DNA from: an uncultured Clostridia bacterium
Lineage (GTDB): Bacteria; Bacillota; Clostridia; Oscillospirales; CAG-272
Direction: 5' to 3'
NCBI GenBank assembly: GCA_947625805.1
Contig: CANQPT010000017.1
Coordinates: forward strand, 1-32,862
DNA: 32,862 nucleotides
A program made the position numbers and the translations under genes. Position 1 is the stretch's first letter; every line of letters begins with the position of its first letter. This document shows, piece by piece, positions 1 through 7,577 of the stretch. The notes beneath the pieces were generated by a model. The model made no database searches. It saw nothing but the letters and a program-made list of their open reading frames with translations, and was not told where the DNA came from.

Positions 1-177
1 GAAAAGCCCGGATGGATATGAAGGTCTGGCTCACTTTCGCGTGCCTGAATCTTAAAAAATCAGCCACAATCCTGTGGGAAAAAGGCAAGGACCGTTCGAC
101 CTTTCACTCTTTTCGGAACGTTTTGAACCACTTTTGCAATTCTTCACGGATTTTTGTGGTTCTTCTTACAAATTACA

Positions 178-217
178 ACAAAGCGACTCTGTGTGTTTGA
201 TCACAAAGTCGCTTTGT
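178..217. terminator. Hairpin downstream of glnN, probable terminator
   Basis: An 11-bp perfect inverted repeat (178-188 with 207-217) encloses an 18-nt loop. On the minus strand it lies about 100 nt past the glnN stop codon and is followed by a T-rich stretch, so it can end the glnN transcript. The sequence between here and the left edge holds no convincing gene; a short open frame on the plus strand crosses this hairpin and lacks a good ribosome binding site. Confidence 0.5.
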
Positions 218-228
218 CTTTAGGCTGT

Positions 229-257
229 GACCGCTTTCTTTTGGAAACGGTCTTTTT
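229..257 (+). terminator. Hairpin plus T-run, plus-strand terminator-like
   Basis: Arms at 229-238 and 243-252 pair at nine of ten positions around a TTTT loop and are followed by TTTTT. The orientation is that of a plus-strand terminator, but no plus-strand gene is recognised upstream inside the window. It may limit read-through into the glnN antisense strand. Confidence 0.4.
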
Positions 258-286
258 CTCATGTGCGCGCACAGGACAACCCAAGT

Positions 287-316
287 CCGGCTTGATCCGG
301 CTTCAACCGGCTTGAT
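287..316. repeat. Three tandem 10-bp repeats next to the glnN stop codon
   Basis: Three head-to-tail 10-mers (CCGGCTTGAT, CCGGCTTCAA, CCGGCTTGAT) occupy 287-296, 297-306 and 307-316. They abut the glnN stop codon at 317-319. Copies 1 and 3 are identical and copy 2 differs at two positions. No function is evident; the array could arise by replication slippage. Confidence 0.7.
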
Positions 317-2410
317 TTATTTGACGCTGAACAAGATCTTGCCATAGGACGGCAGGGGCCAGTAGTCACTGCCGGTGAGGGTTTCCAGTTCGTCTGCTGT
401 CATTCGCAGTTGGTTCATGGCCGCAAAGACCTTATCCTTATAGTAGACGGCGACCTTGATGCCGGGCGTGACCTTGTCCTTGCCGGCCATGGCCTTTTCC
501 AGAGCCGCAGTCTTGGCGTACAGGCGCGCGGTCAGTTTGGAGATCTTGGCGGCGCACTCCTCCTCGTAGGTGGTATCGATCTTGTCGGACAGTGCCTTTT
601 TGGAGAGGGCGGTGTCTACAAGTTCTGCCGAGTATGCGCTGACCGCCGGGAGAATATCCCGCTTGGCCATTTGCAGCATGGTATTCGCCTCGATGCCGAT
701 CACCTTGCAGTAGTTCTCGATCATGATTTCGTACCGGGACTCCATCTCGGCGCGGGTGAACACGCCGTGAGAAGTGAACAGTTCGACGTTCTTCTCTTTC
801 AGATAATAGGGCAGGGCGTCGGGCGTGCTTTTGAGATTGAGCAGACCCCGTTTCTCGGCCTCCGCGATCCATGCGTCGTCGTAACCGTTGCCGTTGAAGA
901 TAATCCGCTGGTGCGCCTTGAGGGTCTTGCGGATCAGGGCGTTGAGCGCCTTTCCGAAGTCGGGTGCGCTCTCCAGTTGGTCTGCGAACTGCCGCAGGCT
1001 CTCGGCCACGGCGGTGTTGAGCACGATGTTGGGGTCTGCAACCGATGCGGTCGATCCCAGCATACGGAACTCGAATTTGTTGCCGGTAAAGGCAAAGGGC
1101 GAGGTGCGGTTGCGGTCGGTATTGTCTCTAGGGAACTTGGGAAGCACGTGTACGCCGATCTCCATTTTCTCAGCCTTGCCGCCGGTGTAGGTTTTGCCGG
1201 CGACAACCGCCTTGACCACGGCGTCCAGTTCGTCTCCCAAGAAGATGGAAACCACGGCGGGAGGGGCTTCGTTGGCGCCCAGACGGTGATCGTTGCCCGC
1301 GCTGGCGACCGAGATGCGCAAAAGATCCTGATAATCGTCCACCGCCTTGATGACTGCGGTCAAAAAGACCAGAAACTGCGCGTTGTCGTAGGGAGTCTCG
1401 CCCGGATCGAGCAGGTTGACGCCCGCGTCGGTCGAGATCGACCAGTTGTTGTGCTTGCCCGAGCCGTTGATACCGGCAAAGGGCTTTTCGTGGAGCAGGC
1501 AGACCATGCCGTGCCGTTTTGCGACTTTTTGCATGATTTCCATGGTCAGGTAGTTGTTGTCTACGGCCATATTGGTGGTGGTGAAGATAGGGGCTAACTC
1601 GTGCTGGGCGGGGGCCACCTCGTTGTGCTCGGTCTTGGCCAGAATGCCCAGCCGCCAGAGTTCGTCATTGAGTTCGGTCATGAAATTCTTGACACGGTCC
1701 TTGATCACGCCGAAATAGTGGTCGTCTAATTCCTGTCCCTTGGGGGACTTGGCGCCGAACAGGGTCCTGCCGGTGTAGATCAGGTCCTCCCGCTGTTCGT
1801 ATACCTCCCGGTCGATGAGGAAATACTCCTGCTCCGGACCGACGGTGGTCTTGACCGTCTTGACCGTGTCGTTGCCGAACAGGCGCAGAATGCGCACGGC
1901 CTGCTTGCTGATCGCCTCCATGGAACGCAAGAGGGGGGTTTTCTTGTCCAGCGCCTCGCCGCCGTAAGAGCAGAAAGCGGTGGGAATGCAGAGCACGCCG
2001 TCCTTGACGAATGCGTAAGAGGTCGGGTCCCATGCGGTGTAGCCGCGTGCCTCAAAAGTCGCCCGCAGGCCGCCGGAGGGAAAAGAGGAAGCGTCCGGCT
2101 CGCCGCGCACCAGTTCTTTGCCCGAGAACTCCATGATAATACTGCCGTTTTTCTCGGCCGAGATAAAACTGTCGTGTTTTTCGGCGGTAATGCCGGTCAT
2201 AGGCTCAAACCAGTGGGTGTAGTGGGTAGCGCCCTTTTCGATCGCCCAGTCTTTCATGGCGTTTGCCACGATGTTGGCAATGTTGGGGTCGAGGGACTTG
2301 CCGTTTTCGATGGTCTTGTGCAGCGCTTTGTAAGTCTCCTTGGGCAGGCGCTCTTTCATGACCGCGTCGTTAAAGACCATAGAACCGAAAATTTCCGTTA
2401 CTTTACTCAT
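317..2410 (-). CDS. glnN: Glutamine synthetase type III
   Basis: This 697-residue cytoplasmic enzyme makes glutamine from glutamate, ammonia and ATP. The length is typical of the type III family (about 700 residues, against about 450 for types I and II). Visible signatures include the glutamate/ATP-site block around GSGKHNNWS and the [16 protein letters not shown] segment near residues 430-450. The N-terminal type III-specific segment and a C-terminal helical region with [20 protein letters not shown] are also present. The ATG at 2410 is preceded by AAGGAGAGTACGAC, a good ribosome binding site. It is divergent from the glutamate synthase genes, so the two halves of the GS/GOGAT cycle share one intergenic region. 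A promoter with a 5'-end hairpin sits upstream. Family assignment is very secure. Confidence 0.97.
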   Translation of the reverse strand: MSKVTEIFGSMVFNDAVMKERLPKETYKALHKTIENGKSLDPNIANIVANAMKDWAIEKGATHYTHWFEPMTGITAEKHDSFISAEKNGSIIMEFSGKELVRGEPDASSFPSGGLRATFEARGYTAWDPTSYAFVKDGVLCIPTAFCSYGGEALDKKTPLLRSMEAISKQAVRILRLFGNDTVKTVKTTVGPEQEYFLIDREVYEQREDLIYTGRTLFGAKSPKGQELDDHYFGVIKDRVKNFMTELNDELWRLGILAKTEHNEVAPAQHELAPIFTTTNMAVDNNYLTMEIMQKVAKRHGMVCLLHEKPFAGINGSGKHNNWSISTDAGVNLLDPGETPYDNAQFLVFLTAVIKAVDDYQDLLRISVASAGNDHRLGANEAPPAVVSIFLGDELDAVVKAVVAGKTYTGGKAEKMEIGVHVLPKFPRDNTDRNRTSPFAFTGNKFEFRMLGSTASVADPNIVLNTAVAESLRQFADQLESAPDFGKALNALIRKTLKAHQRIIFNGNGYDDAWIAEAEKRGLLNLKSTPDALPYYLKEKNVELFTSHGVFTRAEMESRYEIMIENYCKVIGIEANTMLQMAKRDILPAVSAYSAELVDTALSKKALSDKIDTTYEEECAAKISKLTARLYAKTAALEKAMAGKDKVTPGIKVAVYYKDKVFAAMNQLRMTADELETLTGSDYWPLPSYGKILFSVK

Positions 2411-2445
2411 GTCGTACTCTCCTTAATGAATAATCCAAAAAAACA

Positions 2446-2492
2446 AAAACGGCAAGGTGCGAGAAAAATTTTCGCGGCGCCTTTGCCGTTTT
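2446..2492 (-). promoter_or_regulatory. Terminator-like hairpin at the 5' end of the glnN mRNA
   Basis: The arms at 2446-2457 and 2480-2492 form a long stem (AAAACGGCAAGG against CCTTTGCCGTTTT with one bulge), with further pairing inside. Read on the minus strand it is followed at once by a run dominated by T (TTTTTGTTTTTTTGG), then the glnN ribosome binding site and ATG about 35 nt further on. There is no minus-strand gene upstream that it could terminate, so it belongs to the glnN leader. From the promoter position it starts within a few nucleotides of the transcription start. It may be an attenuator or an mRNA-stabilising 5' hairpin. Confidence 0.6.
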
Positions 2493-2500
2493 CTGACTGT

Positions 2501-2529
2501 ATTTTACTCCGTATGCGCGGCTTTGTCAA
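2501..2529 (-). promoter_or_regulatory. glnN promoter
   Basis: On the minus strand TTGACA (2524-2529) is separated by 17 bp from TAAAAT (2501-2506), a near-consensus sigma-A promoter. The predicted start is about 2494, giving a leader of about 85 nt that contains the hairpin at 2446-2492. Confidence 0.75.
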
Positions 2530-2654
2530 GGGGTTTTGGACGACTTTACAAAAAATTCATAATTTTTTTGAAAAAAAGAGGATTTTTCAATCCGAAAATG
2601 TGAACAAAATGTGATTTTTTGATTTTTCTTATTTTTATTTTGCAAAAAAAGGTC

Positions 2655-2684
2655 TTGACAAAAACCTGCAAAATGTTCTATAAT
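2655..2684 (+). promoter_or_regulatory. Promoter of the glutamate synthase operon
   Basis: TTGACA at 2655-2660 and TATAAT at 2679-2684 are both perfect consensus hexamers with an 18-bp spacer. The predicted start near 2691 gives a leader of about 68 nt before the ATG at 2759. AT-rich DNA between this and the glnN promoter (2530-2654) would be the natural place for regulator binding; no clear palindrome was recognised there. Confidence 0.8.
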
Positions 2685-2706
2685 AAAAAAGAACAATGAG
2701 GTTCGT

Positions 2707-2738
2707 AAAAGGGCGACCGCCCTTTTGCGGACTTTTTT
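2707..2738 (+). promoter_or_regulatory. Leader hairpin of the glutamate synthase operon
   Basis: A perfect 8-bp stem (AAAAGGGC at 2707-2714, GCCCTTTT at 2719-2726) with a four-base GACC loop lies in the 5' untranslated region. After six more bases comes a T6 run (2733-2738). It starts about 16 nt into the predicted transcript. It could act as a weak attenuator or as a 5' stability element. No known riboswitch fold was recognised. Confidence 0.45.
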
Positions 2739-2758
2739 ATCGGTAAAGGAGATTCGTT

Positions 2759-3856
2759 ATGCTGCAAAAAGAAGGAAAGGTCCGCATTCCATCCGGCTGT
2801 GCTATTTCCGGTGTGTTTGCCAAGGACGGCAGGCGCATTCCGGGAGATCTGGTCGCCCGTTCCATGACCACCATGCACGAGCGCTCCAACGGGTTGGGCG
2901 GCGGTTTTGCCGGATACGGCATCTACCCCGAGTACAAGGATCTTTACGCCTTGCACGTGTTCTACGACGGAAGCGACGCCAAGGCGGAATGCGAAAAATT
3001 TCTTGACAGCCACTTTGAGGTGGTCAACCTGTCCAAGATTCCCACCCGCAAGACCCCCGCCATCAAAGACCCGCCGCTCATCTGGAGATATTTCGTTACC
3101 CCGATTCACAACAAGTTAAAGGACAGCCATCTGGACGAAAAAGAATTTGTAGCCCGGTGTGTGATAAATCTCAACCATAATTATAAGGGGACATACGTCT
3201 TTTCTTCCGGCAAGAACATGGGCGTGTTCAAGGCGGTGGGCTATCCCGAGGACGTGGGTGAGTTCTATCGCCTGGACGAGTACGCCGGTTACTGCTGGAC
3301 CGCACACGGAAGATATCCCACCAACACCCCCGGCTGGTGGGGCGGGGCGCACCCCTTTGCCATGCTCGACTATTCGATCGTGCACAACGGCGAGATCTCC
3401 TCTTACGACGCCAACCGCCGGTATATCGAGATGTTCGGCTACCACTGCGATCTTCTGACCGACACAGAGGTCATCACCTACATCTTCGACTATCTTCTTC
3501 GCAAGCAGGGCGCGACCCTGGAGCAAGCGGCGCATATCGTGGCGGCCCCCTTTTGGAGCACCATCGAACGCAAGCAAGGCAGAGAGCGGGAAGAACTCAA
3601 GTATCTTCGCAACGCCTTTTCCGGTATGCTGATTACCGGCCCCTTTTCCATTATTCTCGGCTTTGAGGGCGGCATGATGGCCTTAAACGACCGGCTCAAA
3701 CTCCGGTCGATGGTGGTAGGTGAAAAGGACCGGACGGTTTATGTGGCAAGCGAGGAGTGCGCGATCCGCATGATGGAGCCGGACGTGGAAAACGTATACG
3801 CCCCCAGAGGCGGCGAGCCGGTCATCGTCCGGCTGCACGAAGGAGTGAAGTGCTGA
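2759..3856 (+). CDS. Glutamate synthase, glutaminase (class II amidotransferase) subunit
   Basis: This 365-residue protein matches the N-terminal glutaminase domain of glutamate synthase as a stand-alone protein. It hydrolyses glutamine and passes ammonia to the FMN subunit. The PSGCAISG block places the expected nucleophile at Cys14. In Ntn-type amidotransferases this cysteine must become N-terminal, so removal of 13 residues is implied. Later blocks RYPTNTPGWWGGAHPFA and HNGEISSYDANRRY are typical of the glutamine-binding part. AAAGGAG at 2745-2751 supports the ATG at 2759. The stop codon overlaps the next ATG by one base, indicating translational coupling. The domain is very clear; the separate-gene arrangement is the archaeal-type one also found in Clostridia and Thermotoga. 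Confidence 0.92.
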   Translation: MLQKEGKVRIPSGCAISGVFAKDGRRIPGDLVARSMTTMHERSNGLGGGFAGYGIYPEYKDLYALHVFYDGSDAKAECEKFLDSHFEVVNLSKIPTRKTPAIKDPPLIWRYFVTPIHNKLKDSHLDEKEFVARCVINLNHNYKGTYVFSSGKNMGVFKAVGYPEDVGEFYRLDEYAGYCWTAHGRYPTNTPGWWGGAHPFAMLDYSIVHNGEISSYDANRRYIEMFGYHCDLLTDTEVITYIFDYLLRKQGATLEQAAHIVAAPFWSTIERKQGREREELKYLRNAFSGMLITGPFSIILGFEGGMMALNDRLKLRSMVVGEKDRTVYVASEECAIRMMEPDVENVYAPRGGEPVIVRLHEGVKC

Positions 3857-5355
3857 TGGCAATCAACTATATTTATCCGGAATTTGAGGTCGTGCGCAAT
3901 GCCGACCGGTGTACCGCCTGTCGGGTGTGCGCGCTCCAGTGCGCAAACGGGGTACACACTTACGCGGACGGGGTGATGATCAGCGACGAGCGCAAATGCG
4001 TCGCCTGTCATCGCTGTGTGGCTCTTTGCCCCACCCGGGCGCTCAAGATCGTAAAAAGCGATCATACCTTCCGTCCCAACGGCAACTGGAGCGGTCAGGC
4101 CATCGAGGAGATCTACCGTCAGGCCGAAACCGGCGGCGTACTGCTCTCCTCCATGGGCAACCCCACCTCCCTGCCGGTCTACTGGGACAAGATTCTGATC
4201 AACGCCTCTCAGGTCACCAACCCGCCCATCGACCCGCTGCGCGAGCCCATGGAAACCCGGGTGTTCTTAGGCAAAAAGCCCAACGGCATGAGGCGCAATC
4301 CCGACGGCACGCTCGATACCCGGATGAGCCCGCAGTTGGAGCTCAAAGTACCGATCCTGTTTTCGGCCATGTCCTACGGCTCGATCAGTTATAACGCCCA
4401 CGCTTCCCTTGCACAGGCGGCCGCAGAACTTGGCACGTACTACAACACAGGAGAGGGAGGCTTACACGAGGATTTCTATCAATACGGGGCGAACACCATC
4501 GTGCAGGTGGCCTCCGGGCGGTTTGGGGTGCACCCAGACTATTTGGAGGCGGGCGCCGCCATCGAGATCAAAATGGGTCAGGGCGCCAAGCCGGGCATCG
4601 GCGGACACCTGCCGGGGGCCAAGATCAGCGAGGACGTATCGGAGACCCGCATGATCCCTCAGGGTACCGACGCCATCTCCCCCGCGCCCCATCACGATAT
4701 CTATTCGATCGAGGATCTCCGGCAGTTGGTCTATTCTTTGAAAGAAGCGACCGCTTACCGCAAGCCGATCATCGTCAAGGTAGCGGCGGTACATAACATC
4801 GCGGCCATCGCCTCGGGGATCGCCCGAAGCGGCGCGGACGTCATCGCCATCGACGGCTTTCGCGGCGGCACGGGCGCCGCGCCCACACGGGTGCGGGACA
4901 ACGTGGGCATTCCCATCGAACTTGCCCTTGCCGCAGTCGATCAGCGTCTGCGGGACGAGGGGATCCGCAATGAAGTTTCTTTAGTCATCGGCGGTTCTGT
5001 GCGCAATTCCGCCGACGTTGTCAAGGCCGTCGCACTGGGCGCGGATGCGGTCTACATCGGCACGAGCGCCCTGATCGCGCTGGGCTGTCACCTCTGCCGT
5101 TCCTGTCAGACCGGGCTGTGCAACTGGGGCATCGCCACCCAGCGCCCCGATCTGGTCAAGCGGCTGGATCCCGACGTGGGACGGCAGCGGCTGGTCAATC
5201 TGGTCAGCGCATGGAACCACGAGATCCAGGAACTCATGGGCGGCATGGGGATCAATTCCATCGAGAGTATGCGCGGCAATCGCCTGATGTTGCGCGGCGT
5301 GGGCTTGAACCAAACCGAATTAGACATTTTCGGCATCAAACACGCGGGAGCGTAA
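3856..5355 (+). CDS. Glutamate synthase, FMN-binding central subunit with ferredoxin-like domain
   Basis: This 499-residue subunit carries out the reductive step that turns 2-oxoglutarate plus ammonia into glutamate. The N-terminus has two [4Fe-4S] CxxCxxCxxxC motifs: Cys19/22/25/29 and Cys48/51/54/58. The rest is the FMN-binding TIM barrel of glutamate synthase, with GTGAAPTRVRDNVG and IGGSVRN blocks. Near the C-terminus is a C-x5-C-x4-C motif (CHLCRSCQTGLC), the expected [3Fe-4S] ligand set. The ATG at 3856 overlaps the preceding TGA and begins MAINYIYPEF. An upstream in-frame start at 3757 would add 33 low-complexity residues read inside the previous gene and is not favoured. No gltD-type NADPH subunit is present nearby, so reduced ferredoxin or another partner may supply electrons. 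Confidence 0.93.
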   Translation: MAINYIYPEFEVVRNADRCTACRVCALQCANGVHTYADGVMISDERKCVACHRCVALCPTRALKIVKSDHTFRPNGNWSGQAIEEIYRQAETGGVLLSSMGNPTSLPVYWDKILINASQVTNPPIDPLREPMETRVFLGKKPNGMRRNPDGTLDTRMSPQLELKVPILFSAMSYGSISYNAHASLAQAAAELGTYYNTGEGGLHEDFYQYGANTIVQVASGRFGVHPDYLEAGAAIEIKMGQGAKPGIGGHLPGAKISEDVSETRMIPQGTDAISPAPHHDIYSIEDLRQLVYSLKEATAYRKPIIVKVAAVHNIAAIASGIARSGADVIAIDGFRGGTGAAPTRVRDNVGIPIELALAAVDQRLRDEGIRNEVSLVIGGSVRNSADVVKAVALGADAVYIGTSALIALGCHLCRSCQTGLCNWGIATQRPDLVKRLDPDVGRQRLVNLVSAWNHEIQELMGGMGINSIESMRGNRLMLRGVGLNQTELDIFGIKHAGA

Positions 5356-5368
5356 AGAGGTGAGGACA

Positions 5369-6085
5369 ATGGTCATTGATGCAAAGCAGTATGATTTTCA
5401 GGCGCTCAACGAGCAGATCCGTGCGGCCGAGGGCGACGTTACGGTGGAAAACTGCATGGGACATCGCTTTATCGCCGCGGGTGCGTCCGGGCGCACGATC
5501 ACCATTAACGGCGTGCCGGGCAACGCGCTGGGCTGCTATCTCAACTGCGCCACGGTCGTGGTCAACGGAAACGCACAGGACGCTGTCGGAGACACCATGA
5601 ACGACGGACGGATTGTGATCCACGGCGACGCGGGCGACGCTGTGGGGTACGCCATGCGCGGCGGACAGATCTATGTGCGGGGAAACGTAGGCTACCGGGC
5701 GGGTATCCATATGAAAGCATATAAGGACAAGGTCCCCGCCGTCATCATCGGCGGTCACGCCGGGAGTTTTTTGGGCGAGTATCAGGCGGGCGGCATTATC
5801 ATCGTGCTGGGCATCGACTGCCCGGACGATCGGGTAATCGGCGAATTTTGCGGCACGGGCGTGCACGGCGGACGAATATTCATTCGTGCGCATGAGATCA
5901 AGCGTGCCCTGCCGCCGCAGGTGCGCTGCGAGGTCGCAACCGATGAGGACCTCGCGTCCGTCCGGGACTATATCCGGCAGTACGAAACCTGCTTCTCCCG
6001 CAAGATCCCGGACGACGGCAAGCGCTTGTTCGTCCTTTCTCCCAACTCGGCCAACCCCTATAAAAAAATGTATGCTGTGAATTGA
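5369..6085 (+). CDS. Glutamate synthase, GXGXG (alpha-subunit C-terminal) domain protein
   Basis: This 238-residue protein is the right-handed beta-helix GXGXG domain of glutamate synthase encoded separately. It forms the structural side of the large subunit and helps position the other domains. Repeated GD(A)xD and G-x-G steps are visible, such as GNAQDAVGDTMNDGRIVIHGDAGDAVGYAMRGG split over residues of about 65-100. The ATG at 5369 is chosen because GAGGTG lies six bases upstream; the in-frame GTG at 5360 overlaps that ribosome binding site. It is the third gene of the operon, starting 13 nt after the FMN subunit. Its stop codon lies inside a (GAATT)n repeat tract. Confidence 0.9.
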   Translation: MVIDAKQYDFQALNEQIRAAEGDVTVENCMGHRFIAAGASGRTITINGVPGNALGCYLNCATVVVNGNAQDAVGDTMNDGRIVIHGDAGDAVGYAMRGGQIYVRGNVGYRAGIHMKAYKDKVPAVIIGGHAGSFLGEYQAGGIIIVLGIDCPDDRVIGEFCGTGVHGGRIFIRAHEIKRALPPQVRCEVATDEDLASVRDYIRQYETCFSRKIPDDGKRLFVLSPNSANPYKKMYAVN

Positions 6086-6120
6086 ATTTGAATTGAATTG
6101 AATTAAATTAAATTTGAATT
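6079..6120. repeat. Degenerate (GAATT)n pentanucleotide tract
   Basis: About eight units of GAATT or close variants (GAATTT, AAATT) run from 6079 to 6120. The TGA stop of the GXGXG subunit gene is part of the first units. Such a tract is prone to slippage and may vary in length between strains, with little effect on the protein beyond its last codon. Confidence 0.75.
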
Positions 6121-6144
6121 GGGGCACTTTTGAAAAAGTGCCCC
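6121..6144 (+). terminator. Hairpin of the shared intergenic repeat type, possible terminator
   Basis: An 11-bp perfect stem (GGGGCACTTTT with AAAAGTGCCCC) closes over a GA loop. It lies 35 bp after the glutamate synthase operon. The following sequence (AAACCCCTCAAAACTTTG) resembles that following the hairpins at 15434-15655 read on the minus strand, but the stem bases differ with pairing preserved. Confidence 0.6.
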
Positions 6145-6204
6145 AAACCCCTCAAAACTTTGAAAAAATGTTCCAAAGTCTTCAAAACTTTGAAATAAAA
6201 ATAT

Positions 6205-6244
6205 GGGAGTGCAAATCGAACGGATTTGCACTCCCGCGTTTTTT
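6205..6244. terminator. Bidirectional terminator between convergent genes
   Basis: A perfect 13-bp stem (6205-6217 with 6223-6235) has a 5-nt loop and is followed by GCG and TTTTTT on the plus strand. On the minus strand it is followed by ATATTTTTATTTC. It separates the glutamate synthase operon from the convergent uracil-DNA glycosylase gene, whose stop codon (6243-6245) overlaps the T-run. Confidence 0.85.
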
Positions 6245-6800
6245 ACAGGTATTTCATCTCGTCCATTTTTCTGCGCAGTTCCATCAGATCGGCGAGCATT
6301 TCCTCTCGTCGTGAGGGGTCACGGAGCAAAAGCGAAGGGTGATAAACCGCCGTGATCTGAAACTTTCCTTTTTGGTACCATTTTCCGTGGTCACGGGTAA
6401 TGCGGAAGTTCCCGCCGATCAGACGTTCGGCGCTGATCCTGCCAAGACAGACGATGATCCCGGGATCAATCTGCCGGATCTGCTCTTTCAGATAGGGAAA
6501 ACAGGCTTCCTTTTCCTCCGGAAGCGGGTCGCGGTTGCGGGGCGGACGGCATTTGAGCATATTGGCGATATAGACCTGCTCCCGGTCGATGCCCACGGCC
6601 TCAAAATACCGATCCAGCAACTGCCCGGCGGCCCCCACAAAGGGTAATCCCTGCTCGTCCTCGGACGCCCCCGGCGCCTCCCCGATCAACATTACGTCTG
6701 CGTCCGGGCGGCCTGCGCCGAAAACCGTGTTCTTTTTTGTCTTTCCCAAGGGACAGCGATCGCATTCGCTGCACTGGGTCTTGAGTTCTTTCAAAGTCAA
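6243..6800 (-). CDS. Uracil-DNA glycosylase, family 4 ([4Fe-4S] type)
   Basis: This enzyme removes uracil from DNA as the first step of base excision repair. Residue numbers assume the TTG start at 6800, giving 185 residues, the normal family size. Iron-sulfur ligands are visible as Cys13 and Cys16 (CDRCPLG) and the later pair in the [18 protein letters not shown] segment. The catalytic-site block [20 protein letters not shown] and the HPSLLLR motif are both present. An upstream frame continues to 7064, but those residues are a shadow of the adaptor gene and look random. The TTG overlaps the adaptor stop codon as TTGA, suggesting translational coupling. Start codon choice is an inference; family is secure. 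Confidence 0.9.
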   Translation of the reverse strand: MTLKELKTQCSECDRCPLGKTKKNTVFGAGRPDADVMLIGEAPGASEDEQGLPFVGAAGQLLDRYFEAVGIDREQVYIANMLKCRPPRNRDPLPEEKEACFPYLKEQIRQIDPGIIVCLGRISAERLIGGNFRITRDHGKWYQKGKFQITAVYHPSLLLRDPSRREEMLADLMELRRKMDEMKYL

Positions 6801-7384
6801 TGTAATGCCGACAAGCGTTCCACCGCCCTCTCCGCGCAGATGCGTGTGCAGTGCTCTTTGACTACCGCGATCGTGCGGTCGGCGCGCAGGCGTTTGCCGT
6901 ACTCGCCGAGCAGCGGATAATGCGGAACGCTTTTCCCCCTTTCGTTTACCGAATATGTATTGTTGTTTTGTTTGTAATCCTCGCTGAGCAGCAGGTAGTA
7001 CCCGTTGTCGTCGGCGTAGAGTGCGCTGCGGTCCTTGAAGCCGTATGCCTGCAAACGGGCGCACGCACAGGCAAGAGCCTCCAGATCGTCGAAATAATAG
7101 ACCGCGCTGAACGTGTGCAGCGCACTGTCCGTGCTCTCAGGCTCCAACCGGGTCACGAACATCTCACACCCTCCGCACCTGGCGGGATAGATTTGCACGA
7201 AGATGCGATCCTCTCCCGTGTCAAATCCGGTCTTTGCCTTTGCCTCGTTCAGGATCCGGCGGAACGCGGCCTTGGTCGCGCTGCAATCGTAATCTATTTT
7301 ATCGCAGTCCAGATTGTAGCATTTGAGATCGCCCTCGGACAGCATGACTTTCAGCTTTCGGTCGTTGATTTTGATCAACTCCAT
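6797..7384 (-). CDS. MecA-like adaptor protein
   Basis: A 195-residue protein resembling the MecA/YpbH adaptors that deliver substrates to the ClpC-ClpP protease in Firmicutes. The N-terminal domain shows the family pattern [19 protein letters not shown] with a later helix [17 protein letters not shown]. The C-terminal part has the expected [15 protein letters not shown] helix. A CGGCEMF segment near residue 70 is typical of clostridial members. The ATG at 7384 has GGGTGA five bases upstream; the GTG at 7393 overlaps that site and is less likely. It overlaps the glycosylase gene by three bases downstream. ClpC itself is not in the window, so the role is inferred from family. Confidence 0.8.
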   Translation of the reverse strand: MELIKINDRKLKVMLSEGDLKCYNLDCDKIDYDCSATKAAFRRILNEAKAKTGFDTGEDRIFVQIYPARCGGCEMFVTRLEPESTDSALHTFSAVYYFDDLEALACACARLQAYGFKDRSALYADDNGYYLLLSEDYKQNNNTYSVNERGKSVPHYPLLGEYGKRLRADRTIAVVKEHCTRICAERAVERLSALH

Positions 7385-7401
7385 TTTTATCACCCGTTAT
7401 C

Positions 7402-7430
7402 ATTATATAACGGAATGAAGCATTTTGTAA
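7402..7430 (-). promoter_or_regulatory. Promoter of the mecA-like/uracil glycosylase pair
   Basis: TTACAA (7425-7430) and TATAAT (7402-7407) on the minus strand are separated by 17 bp. The predicted start is near 7395, giving a very short leader of about 11 nt before the ATG at 7384. Confidence 0.65.
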
Positions 7431-7518
7431 CCCCTAAAAATTTGTCAGGACTTCCTCATTTTCCCGGCGGGCAAGCGAAATTTTTCCTGCTTTCTTTCAA
7501 TATTTTACCGCAAAAGTA

Positions 7519-7547
7519 TTGCGAAATTTCCAAAAACAAGGTATCAT
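7519..7547 (+). promoter_or_regulatory. Promoter of the C39-like lipoprotein gene
   Basis: TTGCGA (7519-7524) and TATCAT (7542-7547) lie 17 bp apart in AT-rich DNA divergent from the mecA-like promoter. The predicted start near 7554 leaves about 24 nt to the TTG start. The match is moderate. Confidence 0.45.
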
Positions 7548-7577
7548 ATAAGAAAAAAAGAAAGAAAAGTCGGATTT

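Noticed and set aside
12-200. Open frame of 62 codons on the plus strand at the left edge
   Set aside because: No convincing ribosome binding site, overlaps a probable terminator hairpin, and the composition does not look like a protein.
410-1597. Long plus-strand frame (395 codons) opposite glnN
   Set aside because: It is the antisense shadow of a strongly conserved gene. Its His/Gly/Asp/Val-rich composition is typical of reverse-frame reading in GC-rich codons.
2446-2600. ANTAR-target leader in front of glnN
   Set aside because: The paired stem-loops with hexanucleotide loops expected for ANTAR regulation were not found; only one long hairpin is present.
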